Assembly: GCA_026075535.2 (NCBI GenBank)
Contig: AP026541.1
Location: 930,001 to 994,000 of the forward strand
From: Tricholoma matsutake
Lineage: Eukaryota; Basidiomycota; Agaricomycetes; Agaricales; Tricholomataceae
Direction: 5' to 3'
Length of the DNA: 64,000 nucleotides
Shown: one piece after another, positions 1-12,429 of the stretch
Layout of the letters: each line of letters opens with the position of its first letter
Numbering within the stretch: the first letter of the stretch is position 1
Notes under the pieces: model-generated
Told to the model about the DNA's origin: nothing
The model's input: only the letters and a program-made list of their open reading frames with translations
Databases searched by the model: none
Translations under genes and position numbers: made by a program

Positions 1-2588
1 CTGCAAATTGGTCATGGAAACAGGCAGTAAGTAATACCAATAATCTGGTATATTACTTAACATATAACTCAATATGCATTGTTTGTTAGGACTCAATTGC
101 TGAGAATCCAGAAACTCATGGTGCTTTTTTCTGCCCAATTATACTGGGAAGTGATAAGACAACTGTTTCTGTTGCTACTGGCAATAATGAGTACTGGCCT
201 GTTTATCTCTCTGTTGGAAACTTACATAACAATGTTTGATGTGCACACCGCAATGGCCTTGTGCTTCTTGGTTTTCTTGCAATCCCAAAAAGTCTGTTAC
301 AATTTCAGAAAGCAGCTGTGGTATTTAAATAAAATTATTATAACTAATCATGCACATCAAAATGATGCTGAATTCCGCAAATTCTGCCGCTAGCTCTTAC
401 ACTCCTCATTAGCCAAAATTCTTGAATCTCTCAAACCCTTCATGACTGAACCAGAGATTGTTCATTGTACTGATGGATACTTTCAGAGAGTCATTTATGG
501 GCTTGGACCATACATAGCTGATTATCCTGAGCAAGCCCTTCTTGCCTGCATTGTTCAAGGCTGGTGCCCTAGGTAAGACTGTCTTTTGCAACAGTACATA
601 CTCATATTTGTAATTGCATTAGATGTACTGCACCTTCTCAAGATCTTGATAGTCATCAACATATTCGTCGGTCTCGTGCCCATTCTGACATATTGGGTGA
701 AGAATTTGAATTAGGTGTGTTATGGGATGAATATGGCATTGTTGGCGATGTTATAGTAATTTTTTCTTATGGTTAGATATTGATCATTACTTATTGCTTC
801 ACATTTTTAGCCATTTACAAATGCTTTTCCACGAGCAGATATCCATGAGCTTCTCTCACCTGATTTACTTCACCAATTGATAAAGGGGACATTCAAGGAC
901 CATATAGTTGCCTGGGTCACTGATTATATCAAGGGAATACATTCTGAGCATGAAGCTAATAGAATATTAGATGACATTGATCAATGGTGGGTCATCAATT
1001 CTACAGATTAGTAGTGTGCTAATATACATATAGGATTGCATTGGCACCTTCATTTGTAGGTCTCCAATGATTTCCAGAAGGTAGAGGCTTCAAGCAATGG
1101 ACTGGTGATGATTCAAAGGCACTTATGAAGGTGTGGATAAATTCATAATATGTCCCTCAGCTTATCAATTGATTTTGTCAAGGTTTACCTTCCAGCAATT
1201 GAAGGCCATGTCCCAACAGAAATGATACAGGCTATACATGCCTTCCTTGAATTCTGTTATATTGCTCGACGTGATATTCTTGACACTAAAAGTCTTGAAG
1301 AATTGGAAGATGCACTAAAGCACTATCATACTCATCGCAAAATCTTCCAAGAATGTGGTGTCCATGCTGCTGGCTTTAATCTACCTCGACAACATTCACT
1401 TCTTCATTATCTTCAACTCATTAGAGCATTTGGTGCTCCTAATGGCTTAAGTTCCTCAATAACTGAATCAAAACATATCAAAGCTGTCAAGGAACCATGG
1501 CGGCACTCCAATTGCTTCAATGCTCTTGGCCAGATGTTACTTACAAATCAATGGCTTGATAAGCTAGCAGCAGCACGGGTTGATTTTGTTCACCACAAAA
1601 TGCTTGACAGAACATCTCTTGACTGGGCATTATCTAGAATTGGTGCATAAATTTATCATCTTCAATTATATAATTGCTAATTTGTTAACATGCAGCTATA
1701 CATACCAACCCTCAACATGATTCAGAACAAGAATCAGTATTACAAGATCATGGCAGCAATACTGGCCCTGAGCTAGAAGCTACACAGCCCCTGGCTGGTA
1801 ATATATTTGCAGATAATGAAGACAATGACAGTGATGTGGTAGCTGGTCCAACAGTAGAAGCCCATGTTAACCTGGCTAAGACTGCTAGTAAGTGCATTAA
1901 TCATTATAATCACTGATACTCACACATTTCAGCAGTCTCTCGTATTTATCCAAATGATCTTGCAGCAGACATTGATCAACATGATCTCAACCTTCTTATT
2001 CAACAGTTTCTGTACACCCAAACACATCCACAATTATCTCTAAGTCAAGCACCAGAACCCCTTGATTTACCCCCATTCAATGACAAAATTACCATATATC
2101 CCTCTTCTGTGGCCACATTTTATTCTCCAAGTGACATATCTGGAGTAGGGGGTATGCGTAATGAGTGCATTCGTGCTGTCAAGTCATGGAGAAAAGGCCC
2201 AGCCTGTCATGATTGCATCTTTGTAGAAACAGATCCAGATGCTCGTGGAATGGCTGGTCTTGACATTGCTCATGTCTGCCTCTTTTTCTCATGTACATTT
2301 GATGGTGTCAAGTATCCATGTGCTCTTGCACAGTGGTTTTCATGTGTTGGTCAATCAGCAGATCCGGGAACTGGAATGTGGGTTGTTGAGCCTGATGTTA
2401 CAGATGATGGAGTACCCATTGCTTCAGTAATTCATCTTGATACTATTGTTCAAGCAGCATATCTCCTACCAGTATTCAAGGATGAATTTGTTTCAAGAGA
2501 TCTTCTCTTTTCTGATATGCTAGATAAGTTTCAATTGTTTTATGTAAATAAATTCATTGACCATCATGCTTTTGAGATTGCTTTCTAG
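1..2588 (+). pseudogene. Plavaka-type (CACTA-like) transposase, decayed, 5' end outside window
   Basis: DNA transposase remnant of the Plavaka group. Bases 1-26 are the end of one exon (ending WKQA) followed by a GTAAGT intron. Later exons read, in order, DKTTVSVATG (about 140-180), GLGPYIADYPEQ (about 495-530), ADIHELLSPDLLHQ (about 835-875), FKQWTGDD (about 1090), then a 166-codon stretch at 1150-1650 with the family hallmark SITESKHIKAVKEPWR. The C-terminal part (2109-2588) has TGMWVVEPD and ends FIDHHAFEIAF. Two in-frame TGA stops, near 226 and 1056, sit where relatives have Arg-Arg, so the copy is dead. A better preserved relative lies at 46193-49107. Family assignment is from motif memory and is firm for the superfamily; the exon ends are approximate. 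Confidence 0.8.
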
Positions 2589-3361
2589 TTATCATTTACT
2601 TTTACATATAGCTTTCTCTTGCACATATACTATAGATTTAATGAAGTTTATTGACATTGAATGAAAGAATGTTGAATATATTAACTGTTATAACCACAAT
2701 TATGCCTTTCATACTATGCTCTATTTTATTCTAACTTCTCTCTGACTCAAAATCTTGTTCTGAAACCAGCAGTAGACATGCACATTCACACAGTGTCTGT
2801 GTTCTTCTCATGTGCCTCACTTCTTCTGCACATTGGAGATGTGTAGTCTTGTGGGAACATGCTGAGAATGCAAGCAAGAAGCCCTAAAGCATGGGCAGAA
2901 CACTCTATTGCAGTGGTATTGAATGATGAATAGTATCTACGCTACACAAATGTTAACATGTGCTCATGTGACTGTATGGGTCACATGACTGTGTATGTGT
3001 CTACTGTGCACACCTGGGTGCACAGTTACAATGTCCCACATGCTTGCTCCATGTTCTGCATAACTCTTCTGGTTTGCATGCAATGACCCACATTCTTCTT
3101 ATGGTTGAGCCTTTCCTGCAACTCAGCAATATCCTTGTAGTTACCCACACTGTCTCACATGTTCCTTTCTATTTGATATATACTATATGAAATCATGTTT
3201 TCACTTCATGCTATCATTAGTGCACTACCTATGCTCTGTTCTCATGTATATAAGTCTATAGTATTGTTTGGAATACCTTAGTCTGATAATTACACTCAAT
3301 TGACACCAAACTTGCTACTTGTTGTCTTGTGCATTAGTTCTTAAGCCTGCTTGCCTTGTGT
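2589..3361. other. Non-coding stretch, no gene seen
   Basis: AT-rich, with no ORF resembling a protein and no clear repeat. A TATATAAG-like box lies near 3246-3256, about 110 bp before the direct repeat at 3362. It could be promoter or LTR sequence, but nothing else supports this. Confidence 0.4.
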
Positions 3362-3485
3362 TGGAGTGGTGTGAGGCACCACTCCAGGTGATCATGTGAC
3401 CTTGTTGATAGAACTGTAGCTAGTCACATGTTAGTAGTTCATCTTGCTATACCATCCCACTTGCGCATTCTGGGAAGGAGACCTC
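3362..3485 (+). repeat. 124-bp direct repeat, left copy (LTR-like)
   Basis: Begins TGGAGTGGTGTGAGGCACC and ends GGAAGGAGACCTC. It is matched by 5692-5815 in the same orientation and the same length, with only four mismatches by direct comparison. The pair brackets a decayed ORF, as the terminal repeats of a small LTR-type element would. No primer-binding site was recognised. Confidence 0.75.
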
Positions 3486-3678
3486 ATCTCCATCTTAGTG
3501 ATGAGAGTGTTTTTTGTGCTTTAACATGCTGCTAGCTGCTTTCTCAGGCTTTCTCAGGCTTTTCCAAAAAAGGTTGTTGTCTATTCTTGGGCCTCTGTCT
3601 ATTTCCAAACTCTGTTATTATTCTGTCACCGAAAACCATCTGCCATAAACCTGTATAACCATTTAACAGCTTGAAAAC

Positions 3679-5500
3679 ATGCCTGGCCCTGGATATTGGA
3701 AGAAGTCCTTGAAAAAGCGAACTACCGCTCCCGATGCAGCGATCACGTCACCTGCAAATGACACTGCAAGCATGGCATAAGAATCAACATTGTCAGCCTG
3801 CCACGACTTCCACAGCTTCCTCAAAATGGCAGACTGCAAGAGCATTGCCCAATTCTGTGACTGGGCATCTGCCACTAGCGATGGTGCAAACCTCAGATTA
3901 CTCTGGAACTGTGAAGTGGAGGAAGGCAAGAAGATGGGAGTAAAGCAAGGGAAGAAAGAAGGTCTAAAGGAAGAAATAGAGAAAGGAATGAACCTGGGTC
4001 GAGAGGAAGGATACTGGCTTGCAAAAAACACATTTGACAACATAATACATGCAGTAAAAACCAAGGAACAGGTGAACGACAGCCTGCAATGGATGTCAAA
4101 GACCACCCAAACTACCCCCAACTCCACTGCAAATGCTGTTACACAAACTGCACTCAATGACGAGTCGCCGCCACCACAACTATGAAAAAAATGCTGGGAT
4201 GTCAACAGACCCCCCCAACTTGTCTCGAAACACCTCCATCCACATTGTTACCAGCAGCCCCTTCCCTGCCAACAGTGCCACGTCACCACTGACAATGTCC
4301 ACACAGCCTCAATCAGCACAGCCAACATCGTTGACAATGACGATGATGACCTTTTCCCTGCCTTCAAAACTGCTACCAGCATCTCGCAAATGACAGCACA
4401 CACTGCCAAGTCAATCCAACCCACCCCTGCAGAGTCCCCAGCCCCTCATCTCACACCCAGAACTGGCAATTGCCACTGCCATGTCACTACCAACAATGGC
4501 AACATTATCTGCTGCAACCACTCTGGAAATGATGACCCAGGTCTCATCTAGCATGCAAACAACTGCTGCCACTCTATGTACTGATTGCCAGGTCCTAAAC
4601 AACATACAATGACGGTCTACAGCACAGCAGACCGAGTCTCACGACAATGAGCAAACATGCTCATCAAAACGAGCTGTCTGCTCTATGGAATGGTTCTGCA
4701 TGCCCCAGGACTCTCAACAATGATCCAGGAGCCATCCCACGTCACCCTGCTCCCCCCAACTTGCTCCCCAGACCCCTGTTCACTCCAAAACACCCAGTGT
4801 GACTGCCACATCATCATCAATGTGTTTGTTGATGACAACCAAATCCCCTGCTCTGCCCAACTCAGAACCACCACCAACAGCTCCAGAATAATGATGTGCA
4901 TAGCCAGAACCAACAAAACACCTCTGAAATGCATCCCAAAACCTTAGCTTGCCCCTGAACCCCCAGTGACAAACTGTTTTGCTGCTGCCCACATCATACA
5001 CCCCTGCCGCCTCATTAACAATGCCACCAACAACTGCTGACAGGCCCTGTTCACTGTCTGTAGTCCCATTTCTGCCTGCACATCCCTGCTCACCCTTCCT
5101 TGACCCTAAACAAACTGTTTTGCCACCTCCTGCATGTTTTGACTGGGCTGACAATGCTGCATCATTGCCTACTGCTTCAAGTACCCAGCTGCGAGAAATC
5201 TTGGGCCTGAAGATAGGCTGTCCACAGCCATTTGGGACACTACAATGATGGACAAGACAGCAATGGGCACCCCCACAATTTTTTTCATCTCAAAATGTTT
5301 TTCATGTAGCCCTGCCCCTGCCATCTCCCACTGCATCTCCACAATTTATTACTCAATGACATCCCACTGCTATAGGACCAGGAAGACCTGTTGTCACCAT
5401 TCCTGTTGGAGTAGCACCTGTACCTGCTGCTCCCATTCCGAAACTTGACTGGGATCAAGACCCCTGACTTGCCAACTTGAGTAGGGCCCTTTGGGCACTG
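3679..5500 (+). pseudogene. Internal region of small non-autonomous element; Gag-like or unknown protein, broken
   Basis: An ORF starts at 3679 (MPGPGYWKKSLKKR), is stopped by TAA near 3778, and continues in frame to 4185. After the stop come HDFHSFLKMADCKSIAQF and a Glu/Lys/Gly-rich, probably coiled-coil segment (EEGKKMGVKQGKK). Downstream to about 5500 is Pro/Thr/Ser-rich sequence with several frame changes, ending near KLDWDQDP (5450). I recognise this as a repeated protein of Agaricomycete genomes but know no function. No protease, RT or integrase is present, so if it is a retroelement it depends on others. The flanking 124-bp repeats suggest the ORF is internal to one mobile unit. Confidence 0.5.
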
Positions 5501-5691
5501 GGATGGGCACCCCCCTGTTGAGTTATGTTTTTTATTTTATTTTTTATATCAACCATAGATTTTTTCTTTTTTGAGCTATAAAATTTTAGATTTTAGATCA
5601 TTCTTATTTTTCTTTTTTGCATGGTTCCTTCTTTTTTTTGGTTGTTTTTCTTCTGGGCAACAAGGACATCGCCATTTGGGACATGGGTGGA

Positions 5692-5815
5692 TGGAGTGAT
5701 GTGAGGCACCACTCCAGGTGATCACATGACCTTGTTGATAGAACTGTAGCTAGTCACATGTTAGAAGTTCATCTTGCTATACCATCCCACTTGCGCATTC
5801 TGGGAAGGAGACCTC
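5692..5815 (+). repeat. 124-bp direct repeat, right copy (LTR-like)
   Basis: Right-hand partner of 3362-3485. It is preceded by a G-rich stretch (5678-5691) that could serve as a polypurine tract. Sequence similarity to the left copy stops sharply at GACCTC on the right side. Confidence 0.75.
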
Positions 5816-8269
5816 CAGTGTCTCCAGCATGCAGCACTGCTCAAAGTTATGGACACATAAGCACAGGGAGGCACAGCTCACTGTCCTTGTGTAGCTGAAG
5901 CCAAGTCTGTTCTGCCCTTGTAGGTTGCCACACAGCTTGCTCACTCCACATGCATATTGTGCTCTACTTGCATGGTTGTCTTTAATCAGCTCATAGATTT
6001 GGCCCTCATCTGCCTTACCCTACTTCTGTCTCTCACATGTCTCGGATTGTAACATTAACATGTTTCTCTCTATGTTGCATAGCTTGCACATAAGATGTTA
6101 ACCATGCACCTCCCTGCATTTCTCTCTCCTCCACTCTTGCTTCCACACTTAAAAGAATGCCCATACAACATTTCAATGACATACAACATTTCAATGGCAA
6201 GACTTGAAAAGATTCATGGGCTTACAAGTGCTGAGGGACAAGGAGATAATGTATGGGAGGAAGGGCAGAAAAAGGCAATAGCACACAGGCTGAGGTTGGA
6301 GGTTTGAAGTGTTAGTCTGGACCATTGAATGGGCACATTCATGATGTATTCCCTAATAACCATGAATTTGAGAGTGGATCTAGGCTAGGTGGCAGCTTGG
6401 GTGGAAATTTGGGTCTGCAAGGCACCAAGTCATCTCCAAATTTTCTGTTCTGGAGCAGCTCCACATTTGCATTCCAGACCAGGAAAGCTGTTATGAACTG
6501 ACAGATGGGCAGAGAATCTTGTGAACAGATAGAGATCAGAGCTTCATGAGTGCAAATTAAATCATATGGAAAAGTGCTGACTTGTTTCTGCAAGTGTGAG
6601 AACATGTGAGGTGAGCACAGAACATGCAGGAGAGAGCATGGGAACATGTGCAGAAGAGTGGAGCTAACACAGTAAAGTGTTGCAATGCAAAGCAAGAGTT
6701 GTGCAGAAGAGAGAGAGCAAAATAGTGCAGACACATGATGAATACAGAGGTGCTCATGGAGGAAACTATGATTAGCATAAGCCTTCTCATCCAAGAGGGG
6801 AACATACACAGCTCCAAGGAACTGGGGAACAGATGGGCTCTTGGCTTCAACCATGCTGAGCAAGCTGATTGTGCCCTGGCTTAGTGACAAGCCCAGATTT
6901 GGAGATGGAGTAAAGGAGATGAGAGCGAAGGAGAGAATGAGACAGAGAACAACAATGAGTGTATTTTAGTGTCATGCATGGATAAGCATGGACAGATACA
7001 GACAACAGAGACAAGTACAAAAGTACAAGCAGTAATGAAGTTGTCATAAATGGAGCAAATTGAAGTTGATAACAAAGTTCAGAACAGGAGTGGAAAACTA
7101 TGCTACTTAAGAGTGAGAGAAGTGAGGGAGGTGCAGAGTACCGCAATGACATAATATGGGTACAAACATAACAAAAATAGTAGTGAGCATATTTTAAATG
7201 AACAAATGAAATGAACTACAATTATGGACATGAAACATAGTTGATAGCAGATAGCAGATAGCACAAGTGTGGAAAGAGCTGTGAGGTGCAGAGAAGGCAA
7301 GATGGATCAGTGACCAAGGTAGCTACATAATTATGCATTGGGAATAGCACTTGCAGGACAAATGTGTGTACAAAAGCACAACAAGAGTGTTTTGCAGGAC
7401 CTCACTTGACAATGCTTGACTACAGAACATTGTGGAGACATCACATAGAATGAAACTTTGTCTGCAGAGATACAAAATTGCTTGAAACATGTGCAAAAGC
7501 ATAACAAGGGCCAAGTGCTAGCTGGAATAACTTGTAACTTGCTTGTAGTGTGCTGTGGGGGTAGTATGAATAGTCACACATGTGACAGATATCATGGGGA
7601 ACATAGGGAAAATATGTGACAGTGGGGGGACAATTATGGGTTATATAACAAAAGCAGTACAATTGAATGCTGATTGTAGAAGTGAACTCTCACTTTGAGA
7701 TTGGACCATCAGCTGATTGATGGTGGGTGGGGATGTTTGTCCTGAAACCGGAGGTTTGCCTACCCAAAGATGCCACTCCAAGGTTTCTCTGAGAGCATCC
7801 TCACATCCGCCTATTTGTTATGAACTAGTTACAACATGGGGATTGGGGGGTCAGGAATAGCTTTGTGGGAAACAGAACAGATGTTAGGTGAGTGCAGAGC
7901 TAGCAGAACTAAACAGTTTTGGCTTCAACTACTTTCCTAATAGAGTTGCACCCCTACTCGCTTTTTCAAGGTGACTGTAATTTTGGGAAAACAGATAAGA
8001 GTGCTCCAGGTGGATGTGAGTAGAGCACACACACATGGAAGCAAGAGCAAGGAGAGAGAGAGAGAGAATAGTAATGCAGCAAGATGCACAGATAAATCCA
8101 ATCTACAACCTCCTCGAAGTTGGAAATAGTGATTTAGTGACACATACTACATAGTCCATAAAATATCTTATTTTACCTATATACTGACATCGGATGTATT
8201 ACAGAAGTGATTGGGAGGGATTCCTGACCTCAACATGCATTGGATGCATCAATCACTGAATTTGAACTC
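5816..8269. other. Non-coding stretch, no gene seen
   Basis: Contains many ORFs of 60-180 codons, mainly on the minus strand. They are Ser/Leu/Cys/His-rich, mutually overlapping and without motifs, typical of purine-rich DNA read backwards. A short GA-dinucleotide run lies at about 8052-8067. I find no RNA gene or recognisable transposon protein. Confidence 0.4.
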
Positions 8270-9048
8270 CACTATTGTGTCTGTCGCATCTCAAAAGTAG
8301 GCAACCTCATGACCCATTTTGTGGCTTTCTCACTCATGCTTCCACTCAACAGACCCCTTTCCTTTCCTCTTAGACACTGGATGACATCCATGCATGGGAT
8401 TCAAACCTTGCCAAACTCCCTCACACATCAAGATGGTGAATGAGTTCACAGAACGCATGCAGAATAGCTTGGAGGAGGCAAAGGCAGTCTTAGTGAAGGC
8501 AAAGGATGACATGGCACATTTTTACAACCAACGCCATTCTCTGACCCCTCAGTACAAGGTTGGTGATTGAGTTTACCTTGACTCCAGTGACATCTCCACT
8601 ATGTGCCCATCCAAGAAACTTGCTCATTGCTTCCTGGGACCTTTCCCCATTGTCAAGTGTGTTGGGATGCATGCCTATCGTCTACGCCTCCCAGCCTCCA
8701 TGTCCAGACTCCACCCAGTCTTCCATGTTGTCAAACTTCTTCCAGCTCCCCCAGATCCATTCCCAGGACACCATTCATGTCCACCACTGCCACCTACGGT
8801 GATCGAGGGAGAACCCCAGTACAAAGTCGAGTCAATCTTGGACAGCTGGTTGCACTGAGGAAAACTCCAGTATTTGGTGCACTGGAAGGGTTATGGGTAT
8901 GAGGAGAACTCGTGGGTTGAAGTGTCCAATGTGAATGCCCCTCAGTTAGTCAAGGAATTCCATCAATGGCACACTGCTGCACCACATTGCATTCAAGTCA
9001 CTGACTTTGGTTGTATGCAATTTTGAATGCATTGGGGCAATGCATCTT
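8270..9048 (+). pseudogene. Ty3/gypsy integrase C-terminus and chromodomain, remnant
   Basis: Degenerate 3' end of a gypsy-type pol. Readable pieces are MVNEFTERMQNSLEEAKA (from about 8431), a segment after a stop near 8568 with YLDSSDIS, the integrase C-terminal region CFLGPFPIVK and LHPVFHVVKLLP (8625-8745), and a chromodomain around YLVHWKGYGYEENSWVEV (about 8870-8925). At least three frame changes or stops interrupt it, including TGA near 8568 and 8857. Everything upstream (Gag, protease, RT, RNase H, integrase core) is missing. The chromodomain marks the chromovirus branch, which is known to target integration to modified chromatin. A 3' LTR appears to follow directly. Confidence 0.8.
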
Positions 9049-9590
9049 AGAGAGGGGGTGATGTAAGGGGACTAGGGGGGACTCAGGGGGGTGCCCTGTG
9101 GTTTCTCCTATTTTTTATGTTTGTCCTATATTTTTCCTCACTTCATTTCCTTCTATTCTTTATTTTCTATGATTTTTCCTTATTTTATTACTAATTTCCC
9201 TTTCTATCACATTTGTGCATGTTGACAGTTTTATATTTAGAGGCAGAGCACCCCTTCCAACATCTACCCTTGGTATGATGTCATTCGGCAGCCTTGATCT
9301 GCCTATCTCTGCCTTTTCTATTTTTAGATTATTGTTTGATTTTTGCAGTCTTCACATATACTGGGCATTGGCAAGGGGGTCCTCAGAGTTTTCTCTTTGG
9401 ATTTCTCTTTGCTAGGTGTGCCTCCAATCCCTGTAATATGTAGTATAATTTTAACTTTGGATTTCCCTTTGCTAGAGGCTGAGGTTGCCCTTATAATACT
9501 ATTGTGAAGTATACTACAGAGTGGCAAGTAGTTTAAGTGCTACACTAGAGTTTTCAATAAACCTTGGAGAAGAGATGTGGACTCAATCTA
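9049..9590 (+). mobile_element. Polypurine tract and probable 3' LTR of the gypsy remnant
   Basis: AGAGAGGGGG at 9049-9058 is followed immediately by TGATGTAAGGGGACT, as expected at a PPT/LTR junction. The stretch is T-rich with an AATAAA near 9557, and the proposed end near 9585-9595 is uncertain. No second copy in the window allows the LTR ends to be set. Confidence 0.5.
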
Positions 9591-10545
9591 TGAGTACTAA
9601 AATAAGAGCGGAACAATGGAAGGAAGAGTGATAAACTAATAGCATGAGTATGAGCAGTACAAGTATAGCACAGATGCACATGGCACATGGAGACAGGCAC
9701 AGGTACCTCAGAGGAGATAGCACTTGCAGTGGTCATGAGATTGTAGCTATTACAAGAAGGAGTTCTGTGGGTGAGTGAGCAAGGCATGTGCATGCAAAGC
9801 ATACACAGCACACTGAGGGAGAGCAGCACAGAGACTGAGGGATGCACAGGAAAGAACACACATTGAATGCAGTATGCTACAGTGACACACTAGGGTCGCA
9901 TGGGTGCACACTTGAATCACACGAGCAAGAAGCATAACTTAGTACTTGGTGCCTACATTTCCAGGTAGTTGGTGGGTGTTATGGCAGAAAATGATGGGAC
10001 ATAGCACCATTTCTCATGGGGGTAGACCAGACAGTTTTGCCCAGGCTCAATTTAAATAACACTTATCTTGCATAAACTTGGAAGTAATAATCAAGGAGGT
10101 GAGGAAAGCTCAATGTGGGCACAGTAAAGGTGAAGGGAGAGGTGATGTAAATGCCAAGCCAGACAAACCTTGTGGTTGAAACCTTTAATTGGCACAAGAT
10201 TATCAGAGCCATCAGAAATATATTATATCCTGTGTGCCAGATGTGGAAGCAGGTCAGTGTCTACAGCAAGTCTACAGTCTCTACCAGGGTTTCCAGAGTT
10301 AACTGATGGCCTGTTACCAGCCCCTCTCATAAATGCTTTCTTCTGTATACATTACTAGCTCAATAGCTGACCAATTCCATGAATATCAGAGGATAATTAA
10401 CACCATCCAATACAAGTGCCTTGCACAATGATCTCACAGTCCCTTCAGCTGGTGGCTTCCCACCAACTTGTTGGTTCACTTTGCATCACTTAGCAACTTT
10501 GAAGTTGTCTCTGGGTATAGTTTAGGGAATAGAGAAAGAACACAG
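9591..10545. other. Non-coding stretch, no gene seen
   Basis: Purine-rich on the plus strand. The short minus-strand ORFs here have the compositional look of noise. Nothing recognisable. Confidence 0.35.
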
Positions 10546-10700
10546 ACTACATCAGCAAAATGGAAAATGATATTCGGGGTTTCCGCTGGTTTTCACTGGT
10601 TTTCAGGTTGTCAGAAACTTGGAAACCAGAAACCAGGAAACTTGTAACTACTGTATGATAGACCACCGAAACGTCAACTACAACATGAGGACTGATGTAA

Positions 10701-11010
10701 CTATTGACTAGTAATGAATTTGTGGGCATGATGATCAACAAAATGGTTCACGAAGAAGGAGTTGAAGCTGTCCAGAGCATCGTGATGAGAAAAATCATCG
10801 GGTACCCTTGTGGAACCATAGATGGGTAGCAAATGAGCTCCACAAGCGATCGCCTCAAGTGGAATGACTTGCACTGTTGGTTCTCCCTTCTGGTTGCACT
10901 CTAACTGGACAGTCCACATCCCTGTGTCAGCATCAGGCTCATCATCATGTACAAACCAGTTGATCAGCGCACAAGAACAAGCAATACACCAGAAGGGGAA
11001 AGTTGTGGCC
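10701..11010 (-). pseudogene. Plavaka transposase C-terminal fragment
   Basis: The minus-strand ORF contains SCALINWFVHD, DADTGMWTVQLE, IACGAHLLPIYG and the ending SFFVNHFVDHHAHKFI. This parallels residue for residue the C-terminus of the copy at 2300-2588 (TGMWVVEPD, AAYLLPVF, FYVNKFIDHHAFEI). Nothing upstream of this domain is present, so it is an isolated scrap in opposite orientation to the other two Plavaka copies in the window. Confidence 0.7.
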
Positions 11011-11548
11011 TCAGTAGGCAGGAGATACACCACTGAAGTACATACTACAAAGAAATAATATACATTAAAGGTGTGTATCAGAGTCTCTTTGTAATAACTG
11101 CTGTAGAGCTTTTGACTTTTTCTGTAAAAAGAATTGTCACATGTCACAAAAAGTAAAATACCTCATTCAATTGTATCACCTTCTATCTTCACCTGGCTTC
11201 TCATACCTGTAGGTTATAGTAGAGTATCTGGCTATTCAAACATAAGTTACACATATAACATGTAAAGACTTGATTCTCTTGTTTAAATGAAGCTATATTA
11301 GTTAATTGTAACATCACCTCTGGGACTCCCAAGTATATGTGATGTGACAGGGCAGGGGAATCCCACATTATTGGGACTGGCCCAAATGTAACCTGGGGCT
11401 GCCCACAGCAGTTGGACCTCCCAGAGGTATACTTGGTCCAAATATAGTTCTGTGGGGCAGACCAAACTGCTTTTTGGGGCTTCCCATGGGATGTCCAGGC
11501 CTAAGCATGGGGAGGACATGGAGCTTGGAACTATCCCCTGGTCTTAGG

Positions 11549-11595
11549 CCTACTTAGGGTAGTCTTTTTTGGTGGGACAATCTACCCTAAGTAGG
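11549..11595. repeat. Perfect 14-bp inverted repeat (hairpin)
   Basis: Arms at 11549-11562 and 11582-11595 are exact reverse complements (CCTACTTAGGGTAG / CTACCCTAAGTAGG) with a 19-nt loop containing a T run. It could be a foldback end or a transposon terminus. Confidence 0.7.
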
Positions 11596-11702
11596 GGGTC
11601 AGGGGTGGTTGCCTGAAGTGCAAATATGAAGAGGGGTCAGACACTTTAACAGGATTGTGCTGTACAATATTGTTATATCATAGCATACAATTGTTCAAGC
11701 AC

Positions 11703-12095
11703 AAGAAATGATTTTAGCTATCATTAACATCCTTTCTAGAGATTATCCAGACCTTAAAATGTCCTATCATCCTTCCTAGAGTTTGTAGTTTGCTGACCAG
11801 ATACTCAGATACTTGCAGGAGATGTTCAGGAACTGACATTTGGACTAACAGAATTGGAATGTATGATTTTTGTATATCCCAACATGCAATTATTTGAGTG
11901 GAAGAAATGATTTTATCTGGCATTTCCTCTATATCCCATTCTTCCTGGTGGCTACCACTTGCTGATAAGATACTCAGATACTTGCAGGAGATATACAGGA
12001 ACTGATGCTTGTGCTAACAGAATTGCAACATATGATTTTTGTATATCCCAACAGAGAGTTGTTCAGGTGGAAGAAATGATATTATCTGTCATTTT
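11703..12095. repeat. Tandem repeat, period about 169 bp, about 2.3 units
   Basis: The word AGATACTCAGATACTTGCAG recurs at 11799 and 11968. Flanking words (GAAATGATTTTA, TTTTTGTATATCCCAAC) recur in the same order, with a partial third unit at 12044-12095. Units differ by many substitutions. No coding potential. Confidence 0.8.
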
Positions 12096-12137
12096 GTAAT
12101 GATCTCTGGTATGTCTTGAGGAATGACAATACATGTC

Positions 12138-12262
12138 ATTGGTGTAATGGAAAGGGGTGCCTAGATGACAGATGCCATGTCGAGCTCCTCAGTTCAAATA
12201 CCCCACCTATTGGAGGACTTGGAGATAGAGGGGGGCAGGAGATAATTGAATGTGATGGAAGA
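12138..12262 (+). repeat. tRNA-derived SINE-like repeat, copy 1
   Basis: Contains an A-box-like TGGTGTAATGG at about 12140-12150 and a B-box-like AGTTCAAATACC at 12191-12202, about 50 nt apart, as in tRNA-type RNA polymerase III promoters. It does not fold as a tRNA. The same two blocks occur at 14113-14410. Sequence shows the boxes; SINE identity is inferred. Confidence 0.55.
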
Positions 12263-12429
12263 AATAGTTTTATCTGCTACATCTCATTCTTCCTGAATAT
12301 GGGCCAACATTGTGAATTCATTCCTGTCCTGTTCCGTGAAAGAAAGAAAAAAGAGATGATATTTAACACAATGTACCTTTAGGGCAAAACAATCGCCTTG
12401 AGCCCAAACTACTCAATTTCTTCGATATC

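Noticed and set aside
3663..4205. 180-codon minus-strand ORF
   Set aside because: Antisense shadow of the Lys/Glu-rich coiled-coil ORF on the plus strand; composition is Ser/Phe/Pro-rich and lacks motifs.
5816..7900. Cluster of minus-strand ORFs (60-180 codons) as possible small membrane or secreted proteins
   Set aside because: They overlap in several frames, share a Ser/Leu/Cys/His-rich composition dictated by the purine-rich other strand, and lack conserved motifs or splice-linked partners.
12138..12262. A functional tRNA gene
   Set aside because: A- and B-box-like sequences are present, but I could not form an acceptor stem or anticodon arm.
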